A stretch of DNA of 64,000 nt. It comes from Acidobacteriota bacterium. Its GTDB lineage: Bacteria > Acidobacteriota > Thermoanaerobaculia > Multivoradales > SZUA-115. The translations under genes and the position numbers were made by a program. Positions 7,883 to 17,000 of the stretch are shown here, in pieces; within the stretch, counting starts at the first letter, position 1, and the number at the start of each line of letters is the position of its first letter. Location: NCBI GenBank assembly GCA_024277255.1, contig JAJRVQ010000080.1:30343-94342 (forward strand), given 5' to 3'. Below the pieces are notes generated by a model. It made no database searches and was not told the DNA's origin. It worked only from the letters and a program-made list of their open reading frames with translations.

Positions 7883-7932
7883 AGCCCTTGCAATCGGCTC
7901 CTCTTTTAAAAAGGAGCTTGGGAGCAAGGGCT
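7883..7932. terminator. Nested stem-loop between pilin 2 and the prepilin peptidase gene
   Basis: The outer arms AGCCCTTGC (7883-7891) and GCAAGGGCT (7924-7932) pair perfectly. An inner stem, GCTCC (7897-7901) with GGAGC (7913-7917), encloses a T-run and A-run. A likely transcription end or mRNA 3' structure for pilin 2, although no T-tract follows the outer stem. Confidence 0.55.
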
Positions 7933-7957
7933 TCCTTCCTTTCGCGGATAGAATCTC

Positions 7958-8734
7958 TTGGTGCCCTTCTCACTACTCATCGCGATCTACCTCGCTCTCG
8001 TCGGTCTGATCGTCGGCAGCTACTTGAACGTGGTGATTCATCGGCTGCCGCTGGGGATCTCGACGGTGACGCCGCGGTCTCGTTGCCCGGGCTGTGGCGA
8101 GGTGGTGCGGGCGCGCGACAACATACCCGTGCTGAGCTACATTCTGCTGCGCGGCAGGTGTCGTCACTGCAAGGCGGAGATCTCACCGCGCTACCCGCTG
8201 ATCGAAACGCTGACCGCGCTGCTCTTCGTCGCTTGCTACTGGCAATTCGGCCTTTCCGTTGAGCTGCTGGCCGGAGTGCTCTTTTGCGCCGCCATGGTGG
8301 CCCTGGCCGCCATCGACGCTGAGCACTTTCTCCTGCCCGACAAGATCACCTTGCCCGGGATCGCGGTGGGACTCCTGCTCTCTCCCTGGTTGGAATGGAG
8401 CGGATGGCGCTCGGCACTCATCGGTGCGCTGCTCGGCGGAGGCATGTTGTTGGCTCTCGCCGCTGGCTGGTACTGGTTGCGCGGCGAAGAGGGCATGGGG
8501 CTGGGGGATGTGAAAATGCTCGCCATGCTCGGAGCCTTTCTGGGTTGGAAGGGAATGCTGGTCGCGCTGTTCTTCGCTTCGGTTGCCGGCTCCGTGGTCG
8601 GCCTGGCGGTGATCGCCAGCGGCCGTGGCGGGATGAAGAGCAAGCTTCCCTTCGGGACCTTCCTCGCGCTGGGTGCGGTGGTGGCGCTCTTCGTCGGGCC
8701 GAGGATCACTCGCTACTACCTGAGTTTGCTTTGA
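7958..8734 (+). CDS. pilD: Prepilin peptidase / N-methyltransferase
   Basis: 258 aa, polytopic inner-membrane aspartic protease (A24 family) that cleaves prepilins after glycine and methylates the new N-terminus. The N-terminal cytoplasmic domain has the paired zinc motifs CPGCGE and CRHCKAE and the NIPVLSY loop. The catalytic aspartates are in DAEHFLLPDKITLPG and GLGDVKMLAMLGAFLG. The start is not ATG: TTG 7958 or GTG 7961. A TAGAAT hexamer ends only 3 nt before TTG, suggesting a leaderless transcript. It processes the pilins at 4996, 7254, 10797, 11402 and 11965. It is named pilD for type IV pili; the T2SS equivalent is gspO. Confidence 0.95.
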   Translation: MVPFSLLIAIYLALVGLIVGSYLNVVIHRLPLGISTVTPRSRCPGCGEVVRARDNIPVLSYILLRGRCRHCKAEISPRYPLIETLTALLFVACYWQFGLSVELLAGVLFCAAMVALAAIDAEHFLLPDKITLPGIAVGLLLSPWLEWSGWRSALIGALLGGGMLLALAAGWYWLRGEEGMGLGDVKMLAMLGAFLGWKGMLVALFFASVAGSVVGLAVIASGRGGMKSKLPFGTFLALGAVVALFVGPRITRYYLSLL

Positions 8735-8747
8735 ACGGAGTTGTCAG

Positions 8748-10709
8748 GTGAGTAGCCGGCGGCGTCTCGGCCTGCGGCGAGAGATCTCGATCCTCGTGCC
8801 CGTTTCGCTATTGCTGGTGGTGTTGCTGTCGACCTTTACCCTCTTTGCCCACCGCAACGCTCTGCGCCTTCTCACCGAGGAGCGACGCGCCGAAGCGCAG
8901 AGAGCCAGCCGGTCGGCGACGGCTGAGCTTTCGGCCGGGCTGAGAATTTCCGAAGACGATCTGCGCCGGGTGACTCGGGGGGCGATCGCCTCCACCGTGG
9001 TGGCGGCGGATGGAACGCCCTTGTTGTCGGCGGGAGAACCGCTGAGCGGAGAGCCGCTGTCCCTGTTGGCGGGCCAAACGATGTCCGGGGACCGGTCGTT
9101 CGGCCCCGGCCGGGCGACCGGTGATCGGGTGGTGGCATTCGCCAGCTTGCGCCAGGGCAAGATCCTACGCGTCGACTATCCGGCGCGGATGTTGGCGAAC
9201 CAGCTTCGTCTGATGAGAGCCCTGTTTGGCATCGTCTTGGCGGCGGACATCGGGGTGCTGATTCTGGTCCTGCTCTTCGTACGCCGCTTGCTGACGCCCT
9301 ACGAGAGGATGCTCGACCGAGCGCGCCAGTTGGAGCGCGACGGCACCCTAGCCATGGCGCCGGTGTCGCCGGGAGAGGTACAAGATCCGGATGACGAGAT
9401 GGCCTTCTTGATCTCGACCTTCGACCGGGCCCTGTGGCAGCTGTCCCAGCGCGAGCCGCGATCTGAGCCGGAAGTGCGATCTGAGCCGGAAGCGCGACCT
9501 CGGCCGGAAGCGCGATTTCGGCAGGAAGCAGGTCAGTTCTCGCCGGCGTCCGAGGTGGCAGGGTCGACCTCACCGGAGCCGAGGGCCGGAGTCGTGGCGG
9601 ACAGCGAAGAGCTGCGCGTGATCGGCCAGACGCTGGCGCCGAGTTTCGACAGCGGATTGCTCTTGCTCGATCGGCGAGGTGAGGTCTTGGCGCTCAACGA
9701 TGTTGGAGCTCGCCTACTCAGTGTAGGCCCGCCGCCTCCGGGAACTCCGGTCGAGGAGCTGCTCGAGCGCCACGGTGAACTGCTGGTCCTGTTGACCGAG
9801 GCGATTGAGGCGGGGCAAGGCGTCAAGCGGCGTGAGTGCCAGGTGGGGGATCTGGCCTTGGGCTTGACGGTTCATGCGCTACGACCGGTCGGTCCGGAGG
9901 TGCGAGGCTTCTTGGTGCTTTTCGCCGACCTGACCCAGGCCCGCCGCGATGCTCACGAGAGCCGGCTGGCCGAGAGCCTGGCTCAACTCGGCGAGTTGGC
10001 GGCCGGGGTGGCTCACGAACTGCGCAACAGCCTGGGAACGCTACGCGGCTACATCGGCTTGATGGAGCGGCGACGGCGCCAACACCCGTCCGCCAGCGAT
10101 ACCGGTGACTACCTTGCCGAGATGCGCCGGGAGACCGAGCATCTGCAGCGAGTTCTGGAGGATTTTCTGACCTTCGCGCGGCCCGGTACGTTCAGGCCAC
10201 AGCCGGTCGACTTGGGGCTGCTGGTGCGTGGCTGCGCTAGCGATCCAGCGCTTTCTGGTGCCCAGGTTGAAATCGTTGAGATCGCCGAGCCTGCCACCTC
10301 TGGCCGATCCGGCCCGATGATGATGCAAGCCGACCCGCAGCTGCTGGAGCGAGCCGTGCGCAATTTGCTGCGCAATGCCGTCGAGGCTGAGCGTCGTGCC
10401 GGCTTGCCGGGTGGAGCGCGGGTGGAGTTGCGGCGCAGTGAAGACAGCCTCGAGATTCGTGTCGAGGATCGAGGACCCGGGGTTTCCGAGGAGATGCTTG
10501 ACCGGCTCTTTCTTCCCTTCGCCACCGGACGAGCCGACGGGGTCGGTTTGGGCCTCGCTCTGACCCACCGCATCGTCACGCTCCATGGTGGCACGATTCG
10601 CCACCAGCATCGCAAAGAGGGTGGAGCTCGCTTCAGTCTGGCGTTTCCGGTTGGCATGATTGATACCAAACGTAGCGACGCATCTCTGGACCAGTTGCCC
10701 TATCGGTAG
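8748..10709 (+). CDS. PilS/NtrB-like membrane sensor histidine kinase
   Basis: 653 aa, GTG start 13 nt after the peptidase gene. TM1 at about 15-35, an extracytoplasmic sensor of about 120 residues, TM2 at about 157-178, a HAMP-like stretch, then a low-complexity linker rich in R-S-E-P (about 235-265) from an 18-bp DNA repeat. A PAS-like domain (about 290-390) precedes the HisKA box with phospho-acceptor H423 (VAHELRN) and the HATPase domain (NLLRNAVEAE, DRGPGV, GVGLGLAL). No receiver is fused. The likely partner is the sigma-54 regulator at 19151-20509, separated by the pilus operon but in the same cluster. Pseudomonas PilS has six membrane helices; this one has two. Confidence 0.88.
   Translation: MSSRRRLGLRREISILVPVSLLLVVLLSTFTLFAHRNALRLLTEERRAEAQRASRSATAELSAGLRISEDDLRRVTRGAIASTVVAADGTPLLSAGEPLSGEPLSLLAGQTMSGDRSFGPGRATGDRVVAFASLRQGKILRVDYPARMLANQLRLMRALFGIVLAADIGVLILVLLFVRRLLTPYERMLDRARQLERDGTLAMAPVSPGEVQDPDDEMAFLISTFDRALWQLSQREPRSEPEVRSEPEARPRPEARFRQEAGQFSPASEVAGSTSPEPRAGVVADSEELRVIGQTLAPSFDSGLLLLDRRGEVLALNDVGARLLSVGPPPPGTPVEELLERHGELLVLLTEAIEAGQGVKRRECQVGDLALGLTVHALRPVGPEVRGFLVLFADLTQARRDAHESRLAESLAQLGELAAGVAHELRNSLGTLRGYIGLMERRRRQHPSASDTGDYLAEMRRETEHLQRVLEDFLTFARPGTFRPQPVDLGLLVRGCASDPALSGAQVEIVEIAEPATSGRSGPMMMQADPQLLERAVRNLLRNAVEAERRAGLPGGARVELRRSEDSLEIRVEDRGPGVSEEMLDRLFLPFATGRADGVGLGLALTHRIVTLHGGTIRHQHRKEGGARFSLAFPVGMIDTKRSDASLDQLPYR
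9455..9532 (+). repeat. Degenerate 18-bp in-frame tandem repeat in the kinase linker
   Basis: Units close to GCGATCTGAGCCGGAAGT occur about four times with decay, encoding a repeated R-S-E-P-E-A pattern. The unit length is a multiple of three, so copy-number change would keep the frame and vary linker length. Confidence 0.7.
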
Positions 10710-10765
10710 AATAGGAAGCGCGTAAACATCCTGTTTTCAAGGGTTAGAGACATGGCTGCGACCCT

Positions 10766-10781
10766 TGGCACCGACCTTGCT
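10766..10781 (+). promoter_or_regulatory. Sigma-54 promoter of the minor-pilin operon
   Basis: TGGCAC-CGACC-TTGCT is a full -24/-12 match. Predicted start about 10792, only about 5 nt before ATG 10797. This rules out the upstream ATG at 10752 as a start for this transcript. The palindrome found at the two pilin promoters is not seen within 150 bp upstream. Confidence 0.75.
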
Positions 10782-10796
10782 CTAGGAAGGCAAGCT

Positions 10797-11420
10797 ATGA
10801 AAATTCTAGGTTTGAGGAAAGAGGAGCGGGGCTTCTCGTTGATCGAACTGCTGGTGGCGATGGTGCTATTCACCATTCTGGTGGGGCTCGGCTGGCCCTC
10901 CCTGCAGAAGCTGATCGTGCGCAAGAAGCTCGAAGCGGTAACCTTCGAAACCTCGACGGTCTTCGCCATCGCCCGCCTTGAGGCGATCAAGACAGGCCGG
11001 CCCACCGTGGTCAGGGTGAACCCGGCCACCAAGACGGTGCAGGCATTCGTCGACGATGACCAGAATGGGGATCGAAACGGCGCAGAACGGGTCTTGCGCA
11101 GCTACCAGTTGCCAAGGTTCATCGGCTTCGGAGGTCCGCCGACCGAGCCACCTCCAACCTCGTCGAGCGTTTTCGGGTTCACCTTGGCTCCGGGAGGCAG
11201 GCCGAACCAGGTGGTGTTCAACGCCGACGGTTCGGTGAGGGACACTGGAGCCTTTCGCCTGCGCGAAGTGAAGCCGGCCAACCCCACCAAGGAGAACTAC
11301 TTCGAGGTGAGAATGCCGGTGCAAGCGGCAACCAGTGTCAAGATCCGCAAGTGGGATCCGGAGAGTTCGCAGTGGAAAGAGCAGGGCGAAGGAGGCGACA
11401 AGTGGCAATGGAAAATGTAA
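10797..11420 (+). CDS. Minor pilin, FimT/GspH type
   Basis: 207 aa. Leader MKILGLRKEERG precedes FSLIELLVAMVLFTIL, the prepilin motif with E5. A GspH/FimT-like body follows, with VVFNADGSVRDTG near the C-terminus. An acidic loop DDDQNGDRNGAE (residues 86-97) looks able to bind calcium. ATG 10797 was chosen by leader length and promoter position. AGGAAGG lies 7-13 nt upstream, but partly before the predicted transcript start, so translation may be nearly leaderless; TTG 10812 is an alternative. First gene of the FimT-PilV-PilW-PilX-PilY1 operon, whose products prime pilus assembly. Confidence 0.85.
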   Translation: MKILGLRKEERGFSLIELLVAMVLFTILVGLGWPSLQKLIVRKKLEAVTFETSTVFAIARLEAIKTGRPTVVRVNPATKTVQAFVDDDQNGDRNGAERVLRSYQLPRFIGFGGPPTEPPPTSSSVFGFTLAPGGRPNQVVFNADGSVRDTGAFRLREVKPANPTKENYFEVRMPVQAATSVKIRKWDPESSQWKEQGEGGDKWQWKM

Positions 11421-11962
11421 GCGGCGTCGGGCAGACTCGCGGCGGCGAGAGAGGATTTAGCCTTCTTGAGGTGCTGATCGCCTCCGGACTGTTGTTCATG
11501 GTCATGATCGGGCTGGTACCGCTCTTCTTGCAGTCGGTGCTCAATAACGCCTCGGGTAATGAATCATCCAAGGTCAGCAACGCCGCCCGCTCGGCCGCCG
11601 AGCAGTTTTTCGCCTTTGACTTCAATCACCCGACGCTGGTGGTGGAGGGCGGGGTGGAGAAGCAGTTCGATCAGCACTTCGACCACCTCACTCAACAGTG
11701 GATCGACGGTGCCAGTGCCGCGCCGGGAAAGCAGCTGGAGCGGTCGATCATCGTGCGTCAGTTCCAGCTCCGCGACCTGGAAGACAATGGCGTGCTGGAC
11801 AATCCCTTTGCCAGTCCTCCCGGCGCAGGAGGGGCGGTCAACCTCTTCCCGGTCCATTTGCGTGAAATCGAGGTCGAGGCCACCGGGCAAGCCGTCGATG
11901 GCGGTGCTCTAGGTCGCGTGCTCAACAAGACCGTCACTCTGCGCGTGTTGCGGGGGTTCTAG
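11402..11962 (+). CDS. Minor pilin, PilV type
   Basis: About 186 aa. The prepilin motif is GERG/FSLLEVLIASGLLFMVMIGL with E5, and the body is in the usual PilV size range. GTG 11402 sits 6 nt after AGGAGG and overlaps the end of the previous gene by 19 nt; ATG 11408 in the same frame is the alternative. Second gene of the minor-pilin operon, translationally coupled to the first. Confidence 0.8.
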   Translation: MAMENVSGVGQTRGGERGFSLLEVLIASGLLFMVMIGLVPLFLQSVLNNASGNESSKVSNAARSAAEQFFAFDFNHPTLVVEGGVEKQFDQHFDHLTQQWIDGASAAPGKQLERSIIVRQFQLRDLEDNGVLDNPFASPPGAGGAVNLFPVHLREIEVEATGQAVDGGALGRVLNKTVTLRVLRGF

Positions 11963-11964
11963 CG

Positions 11965-13344
11965 ATGGAAAGAATGAAACGGAGTTTCTTCTCCTGCCTG
12001 CGGCGCGACGAGCGCGGTTTCACCCTCATTGAAATGACGGTTTCCCTGGTGGTGATGATGGAGATTCTGATCGCTGCCTTTCTGGTCTTCGAGTCCAACC
12101 GCCGGCTGAGTCACGTCCAGACCGCGGTGGCCGAAATGCAGCAATCCCTGCGTATCGGGCAGCACGACATGGTTCGCCTGGTCAGGATGGCCGGTCGTGG
12201 AGGTTTGCCGCTTCAAGACCCGAATCAAGCTATCGCAACCCCGGAGCCCCCCATTCCCTTCGGTCTCGGCCTCTTGGTGCGCAATGACATCGGCGCCAAT
12301 GAGCACATCGTGGTTGCCAACACCACCTCGCCTCGGGTGATCGAGGGCACCGATGTCCTGACCGTGCGCGGCTCGTTGAACAACCCTGTTTACATTATCG
12401 ACCGCGACAAGCCGAACGCCGGTGGGCTTCGCGGTTTCAACGTGAACGCCGACGGAGTTTCGGGCTCGATCGAAGTCTGTTACCAGGTCGCCGCAGGGTT
12501 GGAGCAGGACTTGTCAGCCCTCGTCGAGCTGCTCGACAGCACCCAGCCGGGATACACCTTCCGTCCCGAGTCACTGATCATGGTCAGCAGTTTCGATGAT
12601 CGAGACTACGCGGTGGTCGAGCTGGCGCCTGGCTCCACGCTGAATGCATCGAATACCTGCGCCGCTATCGACGCCGACAATGACGGAACGCCCGATGATA
12701 CCGGCGTGACGATCAACTTCATCAGCGACGGGGGCCTTCACACCCCGGCCTACAACGAGATCAGTCCGGGAGGCGACAGCACGGCGGAGATCCAGGCTCG
12801 GCTAGCTCGATTCCTTTCGGAAGGGCTCAGCTATATCGGCGTCCTCGAAGAGTATCGCTACTACGTACGCGATGACGCCACCAATCCGGCCAGCACTCAT
12901 GAGATCCAGCCGGTGCTGACGCGCAGCCGCTTCTATCCGAACACGGAAAGTCCCTACCCGGATATCGCCGACTTCGAGAGTCTCAGAGTGGATATTGCCG
13001 AAAACGTCTTCGACTTGCAGATTGCCATCGGCTTCGACACTGATGGTGACGGCGATGCGGATGAGGGGCCGGACGCCGCGGACGAGTGGATCTTCAACGA
13101 TCCGGGTGATGTTCAGCTCAATGGCACCCTGCGCAGTCTGCGCATCAGCACCTTGGTGCGAACCGATCGTCCTGACAACAAGTACCAGGCTCCAATCTGG
13201 TTCGGCCTCGAAGACCGCGTCTACGGGACAGGGGCGACTAGCGCCATCAACAATGACGAGGCCCGCAAGTACCGGCGGCGAGTTCTGCGCTCCGATGTGA
13301 GCCTGCGCAACAACTTCCAGATTCCGCTGGCGGTGGGACCATGA
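11965..13344 (+). CDS. Minor pilin, PilW type (large)
   Basis: 459 aa, larger than typical PilW. Leader ends RDERG, followed by FTLIEMTVSLVVMMEILIAAF with E5. Two acidic loops resemble thrombospondin/dockerin-type calcium sites: DADNDGTPDD near residue 236 and DTDGDGDADEGP near 358. The operon position, 2 nt after the PilV-like gene and overlapping PilX by ATGA, supports the PilW call more than sequence alone does. Confidence 0.78.
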   Translation: MERMKRSFFSCLRRDERGFTLIEMTVSLVVMMEILIAAFLVFESNRRLSHVQTAVAEMQQSLRIGQHDMVRLVRMAGRGGLPLQDPNQAIATPEPPIPFGLGLLVRNDIGANEHIVVANTTSPRVIEGTDVLTVRGSLNNPVYIIDRDKPNAGGLRGFNVNADGVSGSIEVCYQVAAGLEQDLSALVELLDSTQPGYTFRPESLIMVSSFDDRDYAVVELAPGSTLNASNTCAAIDADNDGTPDDTGVTINFISDGGLHTPAYNEISPGGDSTAEIQARLARFLSEGLSYIGVLEEYRYYVRDDATNPASTHEIQPVLTRSRFYPNTESPYPDIADFESLRVDIAENVFDLQIAIGFDTDGDGDADEGPDAADEWIFNDPGDVQLNGTLRSLRISTLVRTDRPDNKYQAPIWFGLEDRVYGTGATSAINNDEARKYRRRVLRSDVSLRNNFQIPLAVGP

Positions 13345-13997
13345 GCGATCTAGATCCCATGGCCGGTGAACAGCAGACGAGGAGAGCAGAGTCGATGAGT
13401 CGCACTTCAGCTCAAGCCACCACCGATCCGCAGCCTTCCCACCAGGTCGACCGGCGAGCGCATGAGCGTGGCCACGAGCGAGGAAGCGCCTTCATCATCA
13501 CCCTGATGGTGATGATCGTGCTCACCGTTCTTGGCCTTTCCCTGGTCTTCATCACCGCCGGTGAGCAACAGGTTGGTGCCAACGAGAGGTTGATTAGCCG
13601 GGTCTTCTACGCCGCAGACTCCGGCATCGCCATCGCCGCTGCCCGCTTGCTGGTCAACAACGACTCGCGAGCCACGATCGTTGAGCTACCCGGGGATGGC
13701 GGGATCGCCTCGGCGCAAATCCGCAACGAGGTCGAGCTACAGCCCGTGGTACCGCTCTACGATCTACGCTGTGACCTCTGTGCCACCGCCAACGGAACCG
13801 GTTACAACGACCAGTTGATGAGCAAGGCGAGCAATGCGATCCGCGTTCAAGGTCGCAGAGTCGTCGGCGTCAGCGAGACGATCATCGCTCGCAAGAACAT
13901 TGAAGTCATGCTCGAAGTCACGCCCCAGGTGGTGACCACCGATGCGTATACGCCAGCCGAGAAGGTACGGCAGAGTTCGATTGCAACAATCCCATGA
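13341..13997 (+). CDS. Minor pilin / pilus assembly protein, PilX type
   Basis: 218 aa. ATG 13341 overlaps the PilW stop (ATGA). A polar N-terminal stretch of about 48 residues precedes ERGSAFIITLMVMIVLTVLGLSLVFITAGEQQVGANE, the PilX N-terminal helix with GS before the hydrophobic stretch and a later glutamate in place of canonical E5. The leader is long for a prepilin, and an internal start such as ATG 13395 is possible. It likely sits at the pilus tip with PilY1, encoded next. Confidence 0.8.
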   Translation: MSDLDPMAGEQQTRRAESMSRTSAQATTDPQPSHQVDRRAHERGHERGSAFIITLMVMIVLTVLGLSLVFITAGEQQVGANERLISRVFYAADSGIAIAAARLLVNNDSRATIVELPGDGGIASAQIRNEVELQPVVPLYDLRCDLCATANGTGYNDQLMSKASNAIRVQGRRVVGVSETIIARKNIEVMLEVTPQVVTTDAYTPAEKVRQSSIATIP

Positions 13998-14046
13998 CCT
14001 GTGTCATTCGATGAAGTACCAGCGTCGAACTCGCAAGGAGATCAGC

Positions 14047-17000
14047 ATGCGTTTCCCTCTTTTGAAATCCACCTTGAATCTCACCCGCACAACAGCGCTC
14101 GCCGGCTTGCTGGCAGCACTGGCCCTGGGTCTGACCATCGTTACTCCCGCCTCGGCGGTGGACGACCGCGACCTGTTCAGCGCTGGAAGTGAGACGCCCT
14201 ACCTCTTCGTACTCTTCGACACCTCGGGTTCGATGCACTGGAAGCCGCCGTGCACCGACGCGGACGGTTGCTCCTACGAGTGCCCGCTGAGCGACGATCT
14301 TTGCTCCCGAATCTGCCCGCGGCACACCTGCACCGATCCGGCGACCGGCATCGTGACCGAAAAACCGGTGTGCAACGTCGGTGAGACCGAGGGCTGGCTT
14401 TGCGAGACCGGCAGTTGCCCGAACGGAGACTGCTTTGCGCCGCTCAATGGAGACGATCCCGGCTCGAAGTTCTTCCAGGCGAAGAGTGCGATCTATCAGG
14501 TGATTCAAGAAACGCTCGACGAGAAGATTCCCCTCCACCTGGGATTCGGCACCTTCAACCAGGACCGCCTGCGCATGCAAGGGTCGCATTGGCTCTACAG
14601 CTTGGAGCCCGGGCAGCCGCTGATCTCACTGGATAGTGGACGCAAGTTTCCCAATGAACTGATTCCCCAGGTCTTCGGCCGGACCTGGAGCTGCCGGGCC
14701 GGCCCCAATATCGGGTTCGAAAGCGGGGATCCCGCGACTCTGGGCCAAGCCTGGCAAGAGGCGCGCCTCTATCGTTGTCCGCAACTCGGCCAAGATGGCA
14801 ACGAAGACTCGGGCAACAATTTCAATATGTTGTATTTCATCGATCCGGAGGACTCACAGAAATACCGTGTCCAGTTTCAAAACGTGACCGGAGAGGTTCT
14901 GGGAGAACCCGTCGTCCATGCACATATACACGTTGATCGGTGTGAGAACAAAAGTTGCTCCAGCAGGGACCACATCGCGGATAGAACCTTCCACTACAGC
15001 CTGATCAGCGAATTCACCTCGTGGGATATCCGCGCCTTGAACACCAACAATTTGCTGACGCCGCGTCTCGGCTTCTTTCCTCAGTGGGCTGCTGGCGACG
15101 GGCCGGCAAACAACACCTGTGCCGGTTGGGATCCAAACACAGACACCGGTGTGGATACGACCGGCGGGCTGAACATTCGCTTTCCCACCGAGCCCACCGA
15201 TCCGCTCGGCAGCGAGCTGACGGTCGGGGATGTCATTCCTTTCGATTGGCGTTTCGATCACAAAGAAGAGGTGTTGCGGCGGCTGGCGCCAAACCGTTCT
15301 CCGGGAGGCGCACCGGATGCACCACCGGATTTCCGCGTCGCCACCTATTTTGAAAATGAGGCCTCCGCAGCGGGAGCGAACCTGGACCTCGTCGCTACCG
15401 ACGAGCGTCCGATCACCTCCTTCGGTGCGACTCCGTTGGCCTTCTCGGTCAACAACTTCCGCAGCTGGTTCAATAGCTGGAAAAACAAGGCGCAGAACCC
15501 AACGACCGGCGACGCTACGTTCGGTTGCAAGGACGTCTATCTGTTGGTTATCACCGACGGTGACGAGACTTGCGGAGGAAATCCCTGCAAAGCGACCCAG
15601 GACTTGTATGGGAATGATCCTGACGATCCGATAGTCCAAACGTACGTGATCGGTTTCGGCCTTGCCGGCGGCGCCGGCAACTCGTTGCTGTGCATGCCCA
15701 AGTACCTGGTGGACGATGTGGCCGGCAGCGACCCGGAAGGTAAATGTCTGGATGACAATACCGGCGCTAGCCTGCTCAACGGCAACGGTGTCTGCCAGAA
15801 GCCGTTCTTCGCCAGCGATCAGGAAGAACTGATCAATGTGATCAAGAATGTTGTCCGTGACGTGACCGGCAAAACCCGTGCCTTCGCCACGGCGGCGGTG
15901 CCGTCAGTCCAGGCCACCGTGTCGGACAAGATATACCTTTCCAACTTCGTCCCGGTGCCCGACGAGTCTGTCTGGGATGGTCATATCAATGCCTTCCTGA
16001 AACCCTTGCCGTTGCTGGCGGATGGCAAACCCGACACATCGGACCCCAACTTTCTCTGGGATGCCGGCCAGGTGGTGGCGGATACTCAGGTGCCCAGCGG
16101 GGACAAACTCGGTGGATCGGTCAACCAGCGGCGGGTCTACTACTCACTCTTCCCGCAGACCACCGAGTCTCCGCGGGTCCGCCGCCTCTTGGAGTCGACC
16201 AGCCCGACGTCAGCGCTTCTTACCCGCTATGATCTTTGGAACGGCATGGAGATCGCCTTCGCACCGGGCAATACGCCGAGCGAAGCGGCGGCGGAGCTGG
16301 AGGCCAACGCGGCGATCGATCAGTTGTTCTCGTTGAAGGAGTACAACAACCCGGATCTCGGCTTGGTCTCCTATGTCGTCGGTGACGTTTTCCACTCCGA
16401 TCCGGTGTTGATTGGAACTCCTCCGAACACCCTCTACTTCACCCTCAACCTGATGGACAATGGCCAGGCCTGCGATGACGATGCGAATGGTGAACCGCTC
16501 AATCCGGGGTACCGTTGCTTTACTCTCAAGCAGGAGAACCGTCGCAAGGTCCTCTTCCTTGGCACCAACGAGGGAATCCTCCATGGCTTCGATGCCGGGC
16601 TCTACGATGAAGCGACGGGCGAGTTCGATGATGGAACCGGCAAAGAACTCTTTGGCTTTGTTCCGCGATCCGTCCTGCCGAAGATCCGAGAGTCGGCGGT
16701 GTCCAACGAGCACGACTTCACCGTCGACGGTAGCTTTATCGTGGACGATGTGTTCATCGACCCTGCCCACTTCGGTACTCCGAACGAAGTTGATCGCGAA
16801 TGGCGAACGGTCGGTGTCGCCGGTCTGCGTCGCGGCGGCTCGGGCTACTACGCCTTGGACGTCACCGCCCCGGATCCGGTACAAAAGACCACCGACGCGG
16901 AGGGTTTACCGCTGTGGGTACCGCAGCCGCGGGCGGATCGCTTGCCGCGCTGCTGGGGTAACGACAACGGTCTCGGCCAGCCCAGTAACTGTGGCGAAAC

